Assembly: GCF_011089885.1 (NCBI RefSeq)
Contig: NZ_JAANBD010000027.1
Location: 434,001 to 498,000 of the forward strand
Length of the DNA: 64,000 bases
From: Thioalkalivibrio sp. XN279
Lineage (GTDB): Bacteria > Pseudomonadota > Gammaproteobacteria > Steroidobacterales > XN24
Direction of reading: 5' to 3'
Shown here: positions 54,464 through 64,000 of the stretch, piece after piece
How the letters are laid out: every line of letters starts with the position of its first letter
Position numbering within the stretch: position 1 is the first letter of the stretch
Made by a program: the position numbers and the translations under genes
The notes under the pieces: model-generated
What the model was told of the DNA's origin: nothing
The model's database searches: none
The model's input: only the letters and a program-made list of their open reading frames with translations

Positions 54464-55198
54464 TCAGAACCTGTACTCGACACCGATGGTGGTGAGGAAG
54501 TCGGAGTTGCGGGTGCCGACCGGCACGTCGCTGTTACGGCGCACACGATAGCTCACGCGGCCGTTGAGGTTGCCGACCAGGTTGGTCGTCAGCCCGGTTT
54601 CGCTCTCGAGGAAGGTGTTGTCGGAAGACCACTGCACCAGCAGGTTCTGGAATACGTCGGTGGTCTCGGACAGGTTCCACAGGTAGCGCGCCCCGGTAGT
54701 CACCGCGACACCTTCTTCCTCGGTGCCATCCGAAAGCTCGGCGAAGCGGTAGCCGAGAGCGATCTCGCCCTTGAGGGAATGCTTGTCGTTCTGGATCAGC
54801 ACGCGGCCATAGCCGACGCTGGGCACTGTTTCTTCCCGTACGGAGCCGAAGTTGTCCTTGCGCCAGGCGAGCCGCCCGAAGAAATAGTTGTCCGGCGTCC
54901 AGAAGTAGTTCGCCGTGGCGCGAAAATCATAGCGCTCCTCGGTGCGGATATTGTTCTCCTCGCGCGTGACGAAGCCGAACTGGCTGTCGTAAACCCAGCG
55001 CCCGTCCGTCCTGTACTGGACCTCGGCCTCGCCGGTGATCGCCTGGTTGTCCGTGTTGCCACGAGACTCGGCGAAGCTGAAAGCCGCGCGTCCATTGAGG
55101 CCGACCGGAGTCTCTTCCGCGCCGGCCGCCGCCGGCAGTGCCGCCAGCGCACTGATTGCCAGCGCCAGCGCCGACAGACGAAATATCCTGTTGTCCAA
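54464..55198 (-). CDS. DUF481 domain-containing outer membrane protein
   Basis: A 244-residue DUF481 beta-barrel-like protein. I chose the TTG at 55198 because a purine-rich GGGAGAC lies upstream and translation then starts at a signal peptide (SALALAISALAALPAAAGAEE). Upstream sequence to 55381 does not look coding. Beta-strand features such as GEAEVQYRTDGRWVYDSQFGF and the terminal ...TIGVEYRF with C-terminal phenylalanine support an outer-membrane location. Function unknown; some homologues respond to salt. Confidence 0.82.
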   Translation of the reverse strand: MDNRIFRLSALALAISALAALPAAAGAEETPVGLNGRAAFSFAESRGNTDNQAITGEAEVQYRTDGRWVYDSQFGFVTREENNIRTEERYDFRATANYFWTPDNYFFGRLAWRKDNFGSVREETVPSVGYGRVLIQNDKHSLKGEIALGYRFAELSDGTEEEGVAVTTGARYLWNLSETTDVFQNLLVQWSSDNTFLESETGLTTNLVGNLNGRVSYRVRRNSDVPVGTRNSDFLTTIGVEYRF

Positions 55199-55292
55199 TT
55201 TAGTTGTCTCCCTGTGGGCGCCACGCCCTCCAACCGAAGCCGGATAGAATAGCAAAAGTACCCATGCACGACCCAGCCCGTGGACCTGCTCC

Positions 55293-56501
55293 ATGCCGCC
55301 TTCCGTCACCACGACCCGCTTCCCGCTGGAACTCGCCGACCGCTGCGTGAAATGCGGCCTGTGCCTGCCACATTGCCCCACCTACGCGGTCGACAACATC
55401 GAGGGCGAGTCCCCGCGCGGACGCATCGCCCTGATGCAGGGACTGGCGCGCGGCCGCCTCGACGCCGATGCGGCGCTGGTGCGGCATCTCGACCGCTGCC
55501 TGGGCTGCCGCGCCTGTGAGCGCGCCTGCCCCGCCGAGGTGCCCTATGGCGAACTGATCGATGCCGGGCGCGCGTTGCTGGCGCAACGGGGCGTGCGCGA
55601 CGCACCGATGCAGCGGGCTTTCGCGGCGCTGTTGCGCCGGCCGGTGCTGCTGCGGATTGCGGCCCGGCTCGGCGGCTTGCCGGGCATGAGAAGGCTGGCG
55701 CACATGATCGGCAGGCTCCCTGGCCGCGCCGCCGGCCTCCTGCCGCGAGACGCGCGCGCGCCGCGCACGCTGCAGGCGGCCTCGCGCAACGGGCCGGCGA
55801 CCCGTGTCCAGCTGTTCACGGGCTGCGTGGGCGCGGCGCTCGACGGCGCCACCCTGGACGACGTCCGTCAAGCGCTCGAGGCGGCGGGCTGGCGCGTCGA
55901 GTCGCCGCGGCGCCAGCGCTGTTGCGGGGCCCTGGACCAGCATGCGGGCCGGCCCGAACGCGCCGCGCAGCTGGCGCGACGCAACCTGCAGGCATTCGCG
56001 GGCGACGCCCCGCTCGTGAGTTGCGCCAGCGGCTGCGCCGCCACGCTGATGGATTACGAACGTCTTGCGGGCGCTGAAGGCGGGGCACTTGCACGCCGCG
56101 TCGTCGATCCCTCCGAGCTGCTCGCCGACGCCCGCCTCGACCTGCACCCGGGCCGCTACCGCGAAGTCGTGCTGCACGTGCCCTGCACCCAGCGCAACGT
56201 CACCGGATCCGGCGACAGCGTGCGCCGCCTGCTGGACCGGCTGCCGGGGGTGACCTTCCGCGAGCTCCCCGCGGGGTGCTGCGGCGCGGCCGGCGAGACC
56301 TTCCTCAGCCAGCCCGCGCTCGCGGACGCGCTGCTCGAACCTTTACTCGACGAGCTGCGCCACGCTCCGCCCGATGCGCTGGTCACCAGCAATGTCGGCT
56401 GCGCCCTGCATTTCAAGGCCGGCCTGGCGCGCGCGGGGCTCGACGTCGCGGTGCTGCATCCCGCCTCGCTGGTCGTCGCTGCGCTAGAATCCGACTCATG
56501 A
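55293..56501 (+). CDS. GlcF-like (Fe-S)-binding oxidoreductase subunit
   Basis: A 402-residue iron-sulfur protein. Two 4Fe-4S motifs are clear: [12 protein letters not shown] and [12 protein letters not shown] near the N-terminus. Two CCG domains follow ([12 protein letters not shown] and [12 protein letters not shown]). The architecture matches the GlcF subunit of glycolate oxidase and related lactate or glycerol-3-phosphate oxidoreductases. No GlcD or GlcE is nearby, so the partner and substrate are unknown. Its stop overlaps the coq7 ATG. Confidence 0.88.
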   Translation: MPPSVTTTRFPLELADRCVKCGLCLPHCPTYAVDNIEGESPRGRIALMQGLARGRLDADAALVRHLDRCLGCRACERACPAEVPYGELIDAGRALLAQRGVRDAPMQRAFAALLRRPVLLRIAARLGGLPGMRRLAHMIGRLPGRAAGLLPRDARAPRTLQAASRNGPATRVQLFTGCVGAALDGATLDDVRQALEAAGWRVESPRRQRCCGALDQHAGRPERAAQLARRNLQAFAGDAPLVSCASGCAATLMDYERLAGAEGGALARRVVDPSELLADARLDLHPGRYREVVLHVPCTQRNVTGSGDSVRRLLDRLPGVTFRELPAGCCGAAGETFLSQPALADALLEPLLDELRHAPPDALVTSNVGCALHFKAGLARAGLDVAVLHPASLVVAALESDS

Positions 56502-57142
56502 ACGCACGCAAGCTGACGCCGGTCGATCGCGCCCTGGAACAACTGGACCAGGCGGTACGCACGGTGTTCGGCCCGCCGCCGCCGCCGTCCCGGCCCAATC
56601 CGGCGGGCGACATCCCGGAACACACGCTCAGCGATCGCGAGCGGCGCCATGCCGCCGGGCTGATGCGCGTCAACCACGCCGGCGAAGTCATGGCACAGGG
56701 CCTCTACCAGGGCCAGGCGCTCACCGCGCGCCTGGAAACGGTGCGCGAGGCGATGGCACAGGCGGCCGTGGAAGAGTTCGATCACCTGGCCTGGTGCGAG
56801 CAACGCCTGGAGGAGCTGAGGGACACCCCCAGCCGGCTGGGCGCCTTGTGGTACACGGGGGCGTTCGTGCTCGGCGCCGGAGCCGGCCTGGCCGGTGACC
56901 GCTGGAGCCTCGGCTTCGTGTCCGAGACGGAGGCGCAGGTCATCAACCATCTCGAGGAGCATCTCGGCTGGTTGCCCCCCGGCGACCAGCGCAGCCGGGC
57001 CATCATCGAGCAGATGAAGGTCGACGAGGCGCATCACGGCGCCGAGGCGCGAGCCGCGGGCGGCCTGCCCTTGCCTGCACCGGCCAGGGGCCTGATGACG
57101 CTCATGTCCAAGGTCATGACGCGCACCGCGTACTGGATTTGA
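56498..57142 (+). CDS. coq7: 2-polyprenyl-3-methyl-6-methoxy-1,4-benzoquinone monooxygenase (Coq7)
   Basis: A 214-residue di-iron monooxygenase for the C6 hydroxylation of ubiquinone synthesis. Iron ligands are in [47 protein letters not shown] and [12 protein letters not shown]. The ATG at 56498 overlaps the GlcF-like stop by 4 bases. The presence of Coq7 suggests that the UbiI-like FAD enzyme at 45188 performs another ring hydroxylation instead of UbiF's. The crp gene follows 98 bases later. Confidence 0.95.
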   Translation: MNARKLTPVDRALEQLDQAVRTVFGPPPPPSRPNPAGDIPEHTLSDRERRHAAGLMRVNHAGEVMAQGLYQGQALTARLETVREAMAQAAVEEFDHLAWCEQRLEELRDTPSRLGALWYTGAFVLGAGAGLAGDRWSLGFVSETEAQVINHLEEHLGWLPPGDQRSRAIIEQMKVDEAHHGAEARAAGGLPLPAPARGLMTLMSKVMTRTAYWI

Positions 57143-57240
57143 CCCCGCCGACTCCCGGCTCCCCTTGCCCTTGCCCCGGCGGTGGGTTAAAAGGGTGCGC
57201 GCCATAAGGCTTTTTACATAAGAAGCAGCGAGGCCAGCGA

Positions 57241-57906
57241 ATGGTTGAGTCCGTGGGGAGGGGGAACGAGATTCCTGCCATGAGCCGCTTTCTGGGGCTC
57301 TGTCGCATACGGTCCATACCGTCCAAGACGGTCATCATCCATGCCGGCGACCTGCCCGACGTGCTCTACTACATCGTCGACGGCTCGGTGGAAGTGATGA
57401 TCGAGGACGCCGACGGCAACGAGATGGTCCTCGCCTACCTCAACAAGGGCCAGTTCTTCGGCGAGATGGGCCTGTTCGGCGAACAGCCGACCCGCAGCGC
57501 ATGGGTGCGTACGCGCACCGCCTGCGAAATCGCCGAGATGACCTACGCCCGCTTCCGCCAGGTCGCTGCAGACAATCCCGGCCTCCTGTTCGAGCTGGCC
57601 ACCCAGCTCGCCATGCGCCTGGAGCGCACCAATCGCAAGCTCGGCGACCTCGCCTTCGTCGACGTCACCGGGCGCATCGCGCATGCCATCATGGACCTGT
57701 GCGCGGAGCCGGATGCCATGACCCATCCCGACGGCATGCAGATCAAGGTGAGTCGCCAGGAATTGTCGCGCCTCGTGGGCTGCTCGCGCGAAATGGCGGG
57801 GCGTGTCCTCAAGGTGCTCGAAGAGCAGGGCCTGCTGCGAGCGCGCGGCAAGACCATCGTGGTGCACGGCGTGCGGCCCCAGCAACGGGCGCAGCGCACC
57901 TCCTGA
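57241..57906 (+). CDS. crp: Crp family cyclic-nucleotide transcriptional regulator
   Basis: A 221-residue global regulator closest to CRP and Vfr. The cAMP pocket has the expected GEMGLFGEQPTRSAWVRT (glutamate, then Arg-Ser). The position of E. coli Thr127-Ser128 reads Thr-Asn (RLERTNRKLGDLAF). The helix-turn-helix SRQELSRLVGCSREMAGRVLKVLEEQG is nearly identical to CRP, and DAMTHPDGMQIKV is shared. The Xanthomonas Clp changes in the pocket are not seen. It should bind TGTGA-like sites. Confidence 0.95.
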   Translation: MVESVGRGNEIPAMSRFLGLCRIRSIPSKTVIIHAGDLPDVLYYIVDGSVEVMIEDADGNEMVLAYLNKGQFFGEMGLFGEQPTRSAWVRTRTACEIAEMTYARFRQVAADNPGLLFELATQLAMRLERTNRKLGDLAFVDVTGRIAHAIMDLCAEPDAMTHPDGMQIKVSRQELSRLVGCSREMAGRVLKVLEEQGLLRARGKTIVVHGVRPQQRAQRTS

Positions 57907-57924
57907 CCAGCCCGACCGGGCGCT

Positions 57925-58608
57925 TCAGTCCACGTCGACGTCTACACCCGCGAGTTCGCGCCGCATCGCGGTGATGGTGCTGGCGTAATCTGCCGAACCG
58001 AAAATCGCCGAACCGGCGACGAAGGTGTCCGCCCCGGCCTGCGCCACCTGGGCGATGTTGTCGACCTTCACGCCGCCGTCCACCTCGAGCCGGATGGGCA
58101 AGCCGTTGTCGTCGATAAAGCGGCGTGCCGCGGCGATCTTGCGCAGGGCGGAGGGAATGAACTTCTGCCCGCCGAAGCCGGGATTCACGGACATGATGAG
58201 GATCATGTCGACCTTGTCGGCCAGGTAGTCCAGCCAGTGCAGCGGCGTGCCCGGGTTGAACACCAGGCCGGACTTGCAGCCGAGGTCGCGCACCAGCTGC
58301 AGGCTGCGGTCGGGATGCTCGCTGGCCTCGGGGTGGAACGTGATCCAGCTGGCCCCCGCCCTGGCGAAGGACTCGATCATCCTGTCCACCGGGCGCACCA
58401 TCAGGTGCACGTCGATGGGCGCCTCGACGCCCCACTTGCGCAGGGCCTCGCAGACCATCGGCCCGATGGTGAGATTGGGCACGTAATGGTTGTCCATCAC
58501 GTCGAAATGCACCATGTCGGCGCCGGCCTCGAGCACGGCGTCTACTTCCTCGCCGAGGCGGGCGAAGTCGGCGGACAGGATGGAGGGAGCGATGCGGTAG
58601 TCCGACAT
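57925..58608 (-). CDS. rpe: Ribulose-phosphate 3-epimerase
   Basis: A 227-residue TIM-barrel enzyme interconverting ribulose 5-phosphate and xylulose 5-phosphate. Catalytic and metal motifs are [45 protein letters not shown] and [12 protein letters not shown] chose the ATG at 58608 ([12 protein letters not shown]) because AGGA lies eight bases upstream; the ATG at 58632 is an alternative. It is convergent with crp at a distance of 18 bases. Confidence 0.96.
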   Translation of the reverse strand: MSDYRIAPSILSADFARLGEEVDAVLEAGADMVHFDVMDNHYVPNLTIGPMVCEALRKWGVEAPIDVHLMVRPVDRMIESFARAGASWITFHPEASEHPDRSLQLVRDLGCKSGLVFNPGTPLHWLDYLADKVDMILIMSVNPGFGGQKFIPSALRKIAAARRFIDDNGLPIRLEVDGGVKVDNIAQVAQAGADTFVAGSAIFGSADYASTITAMRRELAGVDVDVD

Positions 58609-58690
58609 GGCAGGGTCCTGCGGGTCAGTCATGGCGTCGACACTCTACCCCAACCCGGCCCCGCGCCCCACCCTGTGTCGCCACCGGGGC

Positions 58691-59482
58691 TCAGCGCATG
58701 CCGCGCGCGGCGCGCACCGTCTCCCAGGCGGCGCGAATCTCCTGCGTCCTGGCCTCCGCCATCGGGATCATGGAATCCGGCATGCCGCGGGCGCGCAGCT
58801 TGTCGGGATGATGCTGGTTCATCAGGCGCCGGTACGCGAGCTTGACCTCGGCATCACTGGCGCCAGGTTCCAGCCCGAGCACGCGGTAGGCGTCCGCGGC
58901 GGAAGGCCGCGGGGCGACGGCCGTGCGCCGATCGCCGAAGCCCCGCCCCAGCCGCAGCAACGCCTCCACCTGGGCCATCTCGACCCGTCCCAGGTCCAGC
59001 GCGGACGCGATCCGCCACAGCACCTCCCGTGTCTGCGCACGCAGCTGCCCGTCGGCCAGCGCGGCCTCCATCTGGATCTCGAGGAACGCCCGGCGCAGCG
59101 TCCGCCGCGAACCGAGCGCCGCGCGCAGGCTTGCCAGCGTGTCCTGCAGGGGGAAGTCCGGCGCCTTGCCGGCGGTGTAGATACCGATGGCCGCCTGCAC
59201 CTGTTCCGGCGTCAGCCGCATGCGGCTCATGATGCCGCGCGCTGCCTGGATCTCGGCCTCGCTGACGCGTCCGTCGGCCTTGGCGACGTGGCCCATGACG
59301 CCGAAGGTCGCAGCGAAGAACACCTGGCCGACATCGCCGGATCCCAGGCCACCGCCGCCGGCCGGACGTTCCATGCCGCGGTCGAACTGGTGCCCGAGGA
59401 AGAGCCCCACCGCAGCGCCAACGGGACCGGCCAGCGAACCGATAATCGCGCCCGTGAGCTTGCCGGCCCACCTCATCGGCAT
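58691..59482 (-). CDS. djlA: DjlA-like membrane-anchored J-domain co-chaperone
   Basis: A 263-residue DnaJ-like protein. A glycine-rich transmembrane segment comes first ([20 protein letters not shown]). A TerB-like domain follows ([29 protein letters not shown]). The C-terminal J domain includes [18 protein letters not shown] with the HPD tripeptide that stimulates DnaK. The order matches E. coli DjlA. It lies 82 bases from rpe and divergent from purC. Confidence 0.93.
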   Translation of the reverse strand: MPMRWAGKLTGAIIGSLAGPVGAAVGLFLGHQFDRGMERPAGGGGLGSGDVGQVFFAATFGVMGHVAKADGRVSEAEIQAARGIMSRMRLTPEQVQAAIGIYTAGKAPDFPLQDTLASLRAALGSRRTLRRAFLEIQMEAALADGQLRAQTREVLWRIASALDLGRVEMAQVEALLRLGRGFGDRRTAVAPRPSAADAYRVLGLEPGASDAEVKLAYRRLMNQHHPDKLRARGMPDSMIPMAEARTQEIRAAWETVRAARGMR

Positions 59483-59646
59483 GCTCCCGGAAGCAGTGCG
59501 CGCGACGGGCGCATTTGACGGGCGCGCCGGGGCGCTGTGAGAATTCGGGGGATCACGGCCTGTGCCTCTACGGGAGCCCCAATGTTAACAGCACGTGCAT
59601 TCGCCGCCAGCCGGTCCGGCCTCGGCCATCCGGGCGCGGCCGCAGC

Positions 59647-60549
59647 ATGAGCACGCTGTTCGAATCCGCCCTGCCCGGACTGGAGCTGTTGCATCGGGGC
59701 AAGGTGCGGGACGTCTACGCAGTGGACGCGCACACCCTCCTCATGGTCGCCACCGACCGCCTTTCGGCCTTCGACGTGGTGCTGCCGGATCCGATCCCCG
59801 GCAAGGGCGAGATCCTGACCCAGACGGCGCGCTTCTGGTTCCAGCGCACGCGCGCACTGGTCCCCAACCACCTGCTGGACAGGCCGGTGGAGTCGGTCCT
59901 CCCGCCGGGTGTCTGCGGCGAGGACTACCGGCTGCGCAGCAGCGTCACGCGCCGGCTCCGGCCGCTGCCGGTCGAGGCTGTGGCGCGGGGCTATCTCATC
60001 GGCTCCGGCTGGAAGGACTACCAGGCCAGCGGAGCCGTGTGCGGCATCCCGCTGCCCGCCGGGCTGCGACAGGCCGACCGCCTGCCGGACCCGATCTTCA
60101 CGCCCGCCACCAAGGCCGCGGTCGGCGAGCACGACGAAAACATCAGCTTCGACCGCATGGTCGGCATCGTCGGCGCCGAGCTCGCCGAACAGGTGCGGGA
60201 CCTGACCCTCCGCATCTACGACGAGGCCGCCCGCTACGCGCGCGAGCGCGGCATCATCATTGCCGACACCAAGTTCGAGTTCGGCCGCGACGACGACGGC
60301 ACCCTTTACCTCATCGACGAGGCGCTGACGCCGGACTCGTCGCGCTTCTGGCCGGCCGACCAGTGGGCGCCCGGCTCGAGCCCGCCCAGTTTCGACAAGC
60401 AGTTCGTGCGCGACTACCTCGAGACCCTGGACTGGGACAAGCAGGCGCCGGGGCCGCGGCTTCCAGCGGAGATCATCGCCCGCACCGCCGCGAAGTACCG
60501 CGAGGCCTACCGCCGACTCACCGGCGACACAGAGCTGTTCCCGGCATGA
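59647..60549 (+). CDS. purC: Phosphoribosylaminoimidazole-succinocarboxamide synthase
   Basis: A 300-residue SAICAR synthase of purine synthesis, joining CAIR and aspartate with [74 protein letters not shown] and the late [12 protein letters not shown] are family motifs. The length is that of the longer form (about 290-300), not the 237-residue E. coli form. The start at 59647 gives [11 protein letters not shown]. Its stop overlaps the YihY ATG. Confidence 0.96.
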   Translation: MSTLFESALPGLELLHRGKVRDVYAVDAHTLLMVATDRLSAFDVVLPDPIPGKGEILTQTARFWFQRTRALVPNHLLDRPVESVLPPGVCGEDYRLRSSVTRRLRPLPVEAVARGYLIGSGWKDYQASGAVCGIPLPAGLRQADRLPDPIFTPATKAAVGEHDENISFDRMVGIVGAELAEQVRDLTLRIYDEAARYARERGIIIADTKFEFGRDDDGTLYLIDEALTPDSSRFWPADQWAPGSSPPSFDKQFVRDYLETLDWDKQAPGPRLPAEIIARTAAKYREAYRRLTGDTELFPA

Positions 60550-61820
60550 GCCGTGCCCTGCTGGCGCGCTGCGAACGGCTGCTGTGGGAGGATTCCGGCG
60601 CCACCCGCCAGCCGCTGCGGCGCCTGCTCTTGCTGCCGGCGCGCTTCGCCTACGCCGTCGCCCGCGACCTGTCCCAGGGCCAGCTCACCCTGCGCGCCAT
60701 GAGCCTGGTCTACACCACCCTGCTCTCGGTCGTCCCGTTGCTGGCGTTCAGTTTTTCGGTGCTGAAGGGCTTCGGCGTACACCGGCAGGTCGAGCCCCTC
60801 TTGTACGAGTTCCTCGCGCCGCTCGGCGACAAGGGCGCAGAGATCACCAGCCAGATCATCGCGTTCGTCGAGAACGTGCGCGGCAGCGTGCTGGGCGGCA
60901 TCGGCCTGGCGCTGTTGGTGTTCACCGTGATCTCGATGGTGCAGAAGGTGGAGGACACCTTCAACCACATCTGGCAGGTCCAGCAGTCGCGCAGCATCGC
61001 GCGGCGCTTCAGCGACTATCTCAGCGTGATCCTGGTGGGGCCGATCCTGATGGTCACGGCCATGGGCATGCTCGCGACCATCAACTCGAGCGCCGCCATG
61101 CAGGCCATCACCGGCATCGAGCCCTTCGGCTCGCTCATCGCGCTGCTCAGCCGCCTCGCGCCCTTCGTGCTGGTGGTGCTGGTGTTCGCCTTCGTCTATG
61201 CCTTCGTGCCCAACACCAGGGTGCGCATCAGCGCTGCGCTGGTGGGCGCCGCCGTGGCCGGCATCGCATGGACCCTGGGCGGCTCGCTGTTCGCCTCCAT
61301 AGTGGTGGGCTCGACGCGTTACGCCGCCATCTATTCCAGCTTCGCCATCGCCATCGTGGCGCTGATCTGGCTTTACCTGTCCTGGCTGATCCTGTTGCTC
61401 GGCGCGCAGGTGGCGTTCTACGTCCAGAACCCCGGGCGACTGCGCTATGGCCACTCGCGCCTGCAACTGTCCATCACCGAGGTGGAGAACCTGGCGCTGG
61501 CGATCATGCAGCAGGTGGCGCGCGGCTTCCACCACGGCCGCCGGCCGGGCTTTGCCCAGCTGGCCCAGGCATTGCAGTACCCGGCGCGCGCGCTGGAAGA
61601 GATCACCGCGCACCTCGAGCAGGCGGGACTGCTGTTGCTTACCGAAGAAGAAACCTTCGTGCCGGGGCGCGCGCCGGCCGCCATCAGCGTGGCGGAAATT
61701 CTCGCCGCCGTGCGCGGCGAAATGCGCAGCGACGCGCAGCCGGCGGCCGATGTGCTGCGCTCGGCGCGAGAAGCGGAAACCCGGAGCCTCGACGGCCACA
61801 CCCTGGCCGACCTGGTCTGA
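60546..61820 (+). CDS. YihY/BrkB family inner-membrane protein
   Basis: A 424-residue protein with about six transmembrane helices followed by a soluble C-terminal domain. The core [42 protein letters not shown] and [29 protein letters not shown] are conserved in the YihY family (once called RNase BN in error). The C-terminal winged-helix-like stretch ([24 protein letters not shown]) suggests a regulatory or binding role. Function unknown. Its ATG overlaps purC by 4 bases. Confidence 0.9.
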   Translation: MSRALLARCERLLWEDSGATRQPLRRLLLLPARFAYAVARDLSQGQLTLRAMSLVYTTLLSVVPLLAFSFSVLKGFGVHRQVEPLLYEFLAPLGDKGAEITSQIIAFVENVRGSVLGGIGLALLVFTVISMVQKVEDTFNHIWQVQQSRSIARRFSDYLSVILVGPILMVTAMGMLATINSSAAMQAITGIEPFGSLIALLSRLAPFVLVVLVFAFVYAFVPNTRVRISAALVGAAVAGIAWTLGGSLFASIVVGSTRYAAIYSSFAIAIVALIWLYLSWLILLLGAQVAFYVQNPGRLRYGHSRLQLSITEVENLALAIMQQVARGFHHGRRPGFAQLAQALQYPARALEEITAHLEQAGLLLLTEEETFVPGRAPAAISVAEILAAVRGEMRSDAQPAADVLRSAREAETRSLDGHTLADLV

Positions 61821-61832
61821 AGCCAGGTACCG

Positions 61833-63182
61833 TCAGTCGCCGGCCACCGTCATGCGTCCGACGAGCAGCGAACCCGACTGGATGACGCCGCGCGTATCCA
61901 CGTCGGAACCGATGGCCTGGATGTCGAGATACAGGTCTTTCAGGTTGCCGGCAATCGTCACCTCGTGGACCGGGTGCGCGATCTCGCCGCCCTCGACCCA
62001 GAAGCCGCTGGCGCCGCGCGAGTAATCGCCGGTCACGCCGTTGACGCCCTGGCCCATGAGTTCCGTCACCACCAGCCCGCGTCCCATCTGCCGCAACAGG
62101 GCGTCGAAATCCCGCCCGTCGCCGAGCACGCGCAAGTTGTGTATGCCGCCCGCATTGCCCGTGGTGCGCAATCCCAGGCGGCGTGCCGAATAGCTGGAAA
62201 GCACGTAGCCCTGCAGCACGCCCGCTGCGACCAGCACGCGGTCGTGCGTGGCGACGCCCTCGGCATCGAAGGGCGCAGAGCCAATCGCGCGCTCGACGTG
62301 CGGCCGTTCCTCCAGGCTCATCCAGTCGGGCAGCACCTGCGTGCCGGCCGCATCCAGCAGGAAGCTCGCCTTGCGATACTGCGCGCCGCCCTTGACCGCG
62401 CCGACCAGGTGGCCGAGAAAGCCCCGTGCCAGCTCGGCAACGAAAATCACCGGCACGCTGCGCGTGGCCAGCTTGCGCGCGCCGAGCCGGCGCAAGGTGC
62501 GCTCCGCGGCACGGCGTCCGACCGCTTCCGGCGATTCCAGCACGTCCGCGCAGCGCGACAGGGTGTACCAGTAATCCCGCTGCATCTGGTCGCCCTTGCC
62601 GGCGATGAGCGCGCAGCTGAGGCTATGGCTGGTGCTGGCGTAGCCGCCGCTGAAACCGTGGGTGTTGGCGTAGACCCGCAAACCCCGGTGGCTGGAGAGT
62701 GACCCACCCTCGGTGTTGGTGATGCGCGCGTCGGCCTGCAGTCCCGCCGCCTCGCAGTCGCGCGCCAGGGCGACCGCCTGGTCCGGATCGATGTGCCAGG
62801 GGTGGTCCAGGTCCAGGTCGGGCGGATCGACCGCCATGCATTCCGGGTCAGGCAAGCCCGCACAGGCGTCCTCGGCCGTGTAGCGCGCGATGGTGCAGGC
62901 CTTGTCGACCGTTTCCTCGATGGCCCGGGGCGCGAGGTCCGAGGTGCTGGCGCTGCCCTTGCGCTGCCCGAAGTAGACGGTGACGCTGAAGCCACGGTCG
63001 CGCTGGTGCTCCAGCGTTTCCACCTCCCCCTTGCGCACCGTCACCGACAGGCCGCCGGCCAGGCTCGCGCCCACCTCGGCGGCCGAGGCGCCGCCCTTGC
63101 GGGCGCGCGCCAGCGCATCTTCGGCCAGCGCCTCGAGTCGCGCACGCGCGGCCTCGAGATCGCTCAGATCAGACGACGACAT
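61833..63182 (-). CDS. pmbA: Metalloprotease-associated protein PmbA (TldE)
   Basis: A 449-residue TldE-type subunit that works with TldD to process peptides such as microcins and ring-modified substrates. Key features are VTVRKGEVETLEHQRDRGFSVTVYFGQRKGSAST near the start and GIHNLRVLGDGRDFDALLRQMGRGLVVTELMGQGVNGVTGDYSRGASGFW near the end. The HExxxH zinc motif of TldD is absent, which is normal for the PmbA subunit. The start at 63182 gives MSSSDLSDLEAA. Confidence 0.94.
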   Translation of the reverse strand: MSSSDLSDLEAARARLEALAEDALARARKGGASAAEVGASLAGGLSVTVRKGEVETLEHQRDRGFSVTVYFGQRKGSASTSDLAPRAIEETVDKACTIARYTAEDACAGLPDPECMAVDPPDLDLDHPWHIDPDQAVALARDCEAAGLQADARITNTEGGSLSSHRGLRVYANTHGFSGGYASTSHSLSCALIAGKGDQMQRDYWYTLSRCADVLESPEAVGRRAAERTLRRLGARKLATRSVPVIFVAELARGFLGHLVGAVKGGAQYRKASFLLDAAGTQVLPDWMSLEERPHVERAIGSAPFDAEGVATHDRVLVAAGVLQGYVLSSYSARRLGLRTTGNAGGIHNLRVLGDGRDFDALLRQMGRGLVVTELMGQGVNGVTGDYSRGASGFWVEGGEIAHPVHEVTIAGNLKDLYLDIQAIGSDVDTRGVIQSGSLLVGRMTVAGD

Positions 63183-63269
63183 CGTGTTTCCTCTCGGTCC
63201 GGAGAGCCCGGAACAGGCGCCGCAGTGTAGCAAACCCCCGTGCTATCATCCCGGCCCCTCGCAGGGGAT

Positions 63270-64000
63270 ATGAGCGTGACGCGACTGGACACTGCAGCAC
63301 TGGATCTCGACTGGGTGCGCGGGCACTTCCCGGCGCTCCAGGGTGGCTGGGTGCTGATGGACAATGCCGGCGGCGCGGCCACGCTCGAGGCTGTCGCCGC
63401 GCGCACGGCGGAGTACATGCGGCGCTGGCCGGTGCAGCTCGGCGCCACCTACGGCCCCTCGGCCGAGGCAGGCGAGCTCCAGGCCAGGGCCAGGACGGCG
63501 CTGGCAGGCCTGTTCAGCCGCGGCGGTGGCGCAGCCCTGCCACCCGAGCGGCTGGCCATGGGCGCCGCGACGACTTCCCTGCTGTCGCGGCTCGCGCGGG
63601 CGCTGCTGCCCACGCTCTCGCCGGGCGACGAGATCGTGGTCAGCGAGGCGGACCACGAGGCCAATATCGGCCCATGGCTGCGGCTGCAGGCGCACGGCAT
63701 CCGCATCCGCTGGTGGCGCGTCCGCCCGGACAGCATGCGGCCGGAAGCGGAGGACCTCGACGAGTTGCTCGGCCCGCGCACGCGCCTGGTGTGCTTCACT
63801 CACGCCTCGAACCTGCTCGGCAGCGTGATCGACCCGCGTCCGGTGGTGGCGCGCGCACGCACCGTCGGCGCGCGCTGCTGCGTGGACGGCGTCGCCTACG
63901 CGCCGCACCGCGCCCTCGCGCCGGCGGAACTCGGTATCGACTGGTACGCCTTCAGCCTCTACAAGGTCTTCGGCCCGCATTGCGCGTTGCTGTCCTGCTC
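63270..64000 (+). CDS. Cysteine desulfurase-like aminotransferase class V (N-terminal part)
   Basis: A PLP enzyme running off the right edge; 243 codons are visible. The fold type I signatures are YGPSAEAGELQAR, GAATTSLLSRLARAL, SEADHEANIGPWL and VDGVAYAPHRAL. The PLP lysine is in FSLYKVFGPHCALL near the window end. The YKVFGPH motif fits the cysteine desulfurase-like protein family rather than IscS or SufS proper. The ATG at 63270 directly follows a GCAGGGGAT leader. It is divergent from pmbA, 87 bases away. Confidence 0.85.
   Translation, partial: MSVTRLDTAALDLDWVRGHFPALQGGWVLMDNAGGAATLEAVAARTAEYMRRWPVQLGATYGPSAEAGELQARARTALAGLFSRGGGAALPPERLAMGAATTSLLSRLARALLPTLSPGDEIVVSEADHEANIGPWLRLQAHGIRIRWWRVRPDSMRPEAEDLDELLGPRTRLVCFTHASNLLGSVIDPRPVVARARTVGARCCVDGVAYAPHRALAPAELGIDWYAFSLYKVFGPHCALLSC

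Overview
The window is GC-rich chromosomal DNA from a free-living gammaproteobacterium. The evidence is a set of lineage-typical neighbourhoods: ygfB-pepP-ubiH-ubiI-like genes divergent from zapA-6S RNA-ygfA, lgt-thyA-folA, rplM-rpsI, a Crp/Vfr-type regulator, a Coq7-type ubiquinone hydroxylase, DjlA, and potFGHI. Genus cannot be fixed from the sequence alone. The content (split glycine decarboxylase, TorF-type porin, 2Fe-2S thioredoxin-like ferredoxin) would fit Chromatiales, Woeseiales or Xanthomonadales-like lineages. Coding density is very high, no stretch over about 320 bases lacks a gene, many neighbours overlap by 4 bases, and long antisense ORFs are common, as expected at this GC content. 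I see no phage, transposase, integron or CRISPR array.

Layout. 1-7068: the tip of a probable FMN alpha-hydroxy-acid dehydrogenase, a GNAT acetyltransferase, a quinone-oxidoreductase-like MDR, a secreted S9 peptidase coupled to an AlaX editing protein, an SGNH hydrolase, a small membrane protein, a MazG-like pyrophosphohydrolase and an exported alpha/beta hydrolase. 7145-13952: a two-gene RND efflux system, a dienelactone hydrolase, two small proteins of poorly known function and a radical SAM protein. 13965-23849: ilvA, a DUF3047 protein, a thioesterase, an EamA transporter, a DUF2799 lipoprotein, a TorF-like porin, the potFGHI polyamine ABC transporter and a methyltransferase. 23955-31705: an enolase-superfamily enzyme, a PAS-GGDEF-hemerythrin protein, folA, a DUF2892 protein with a strong AT-rich promoter, thyA, lgt, an SMR transporter and a DUF255 protein.

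31702-40624 is a minus-strand glycine-cleavage block: a tandem glycine riboswitch, then gcvT, gcvH, gcvPA, tpx, gcvPB, a PfkB-family kinase and a large double HtrA-like protease. 40736-51552 holds ispG, phhA-phhB, an AidB-like acyl-CoA dehydrogenase, the ubiquinone FAD hydroxylases, pepP, ygfB, a small coiled-coil gene, zapA, 6S RNA, the 5-formyl-THF cyclo-ligase and an EVE-domain protein. 51722-54460 holds a histone-H1-like Lys/Ala protein, rpiA, a duplicated terminator plus tRNA-Gln relic, tRNA-Gln(CUG), rpsI-rplM and a ferredoxin. 54464-64000 holds a DUF481 outer membrane protein, a GlcF-like iron-sulfur protein, coq7, crp, rpe, djlA, purC, a YihY membrane protein, pmbA and the start of a cysteine-desulfurase-like enzyme.

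Together the genes cover one-carbon metabolism (glycine cleavage, folA, thyA, ygfA, purC), ubiquinone synthesis, pentose phosphate metabolism (rpiA, rpe), polyamine uptake, phenylalanine catabolism and envelope maintenance. The parts most worth a second look are the double HtrA-like protease, the tpx gene lodged inside the split gcvP pair, the palindromic tRNA-Gln-derived element and the lysine-rich repeat protein.
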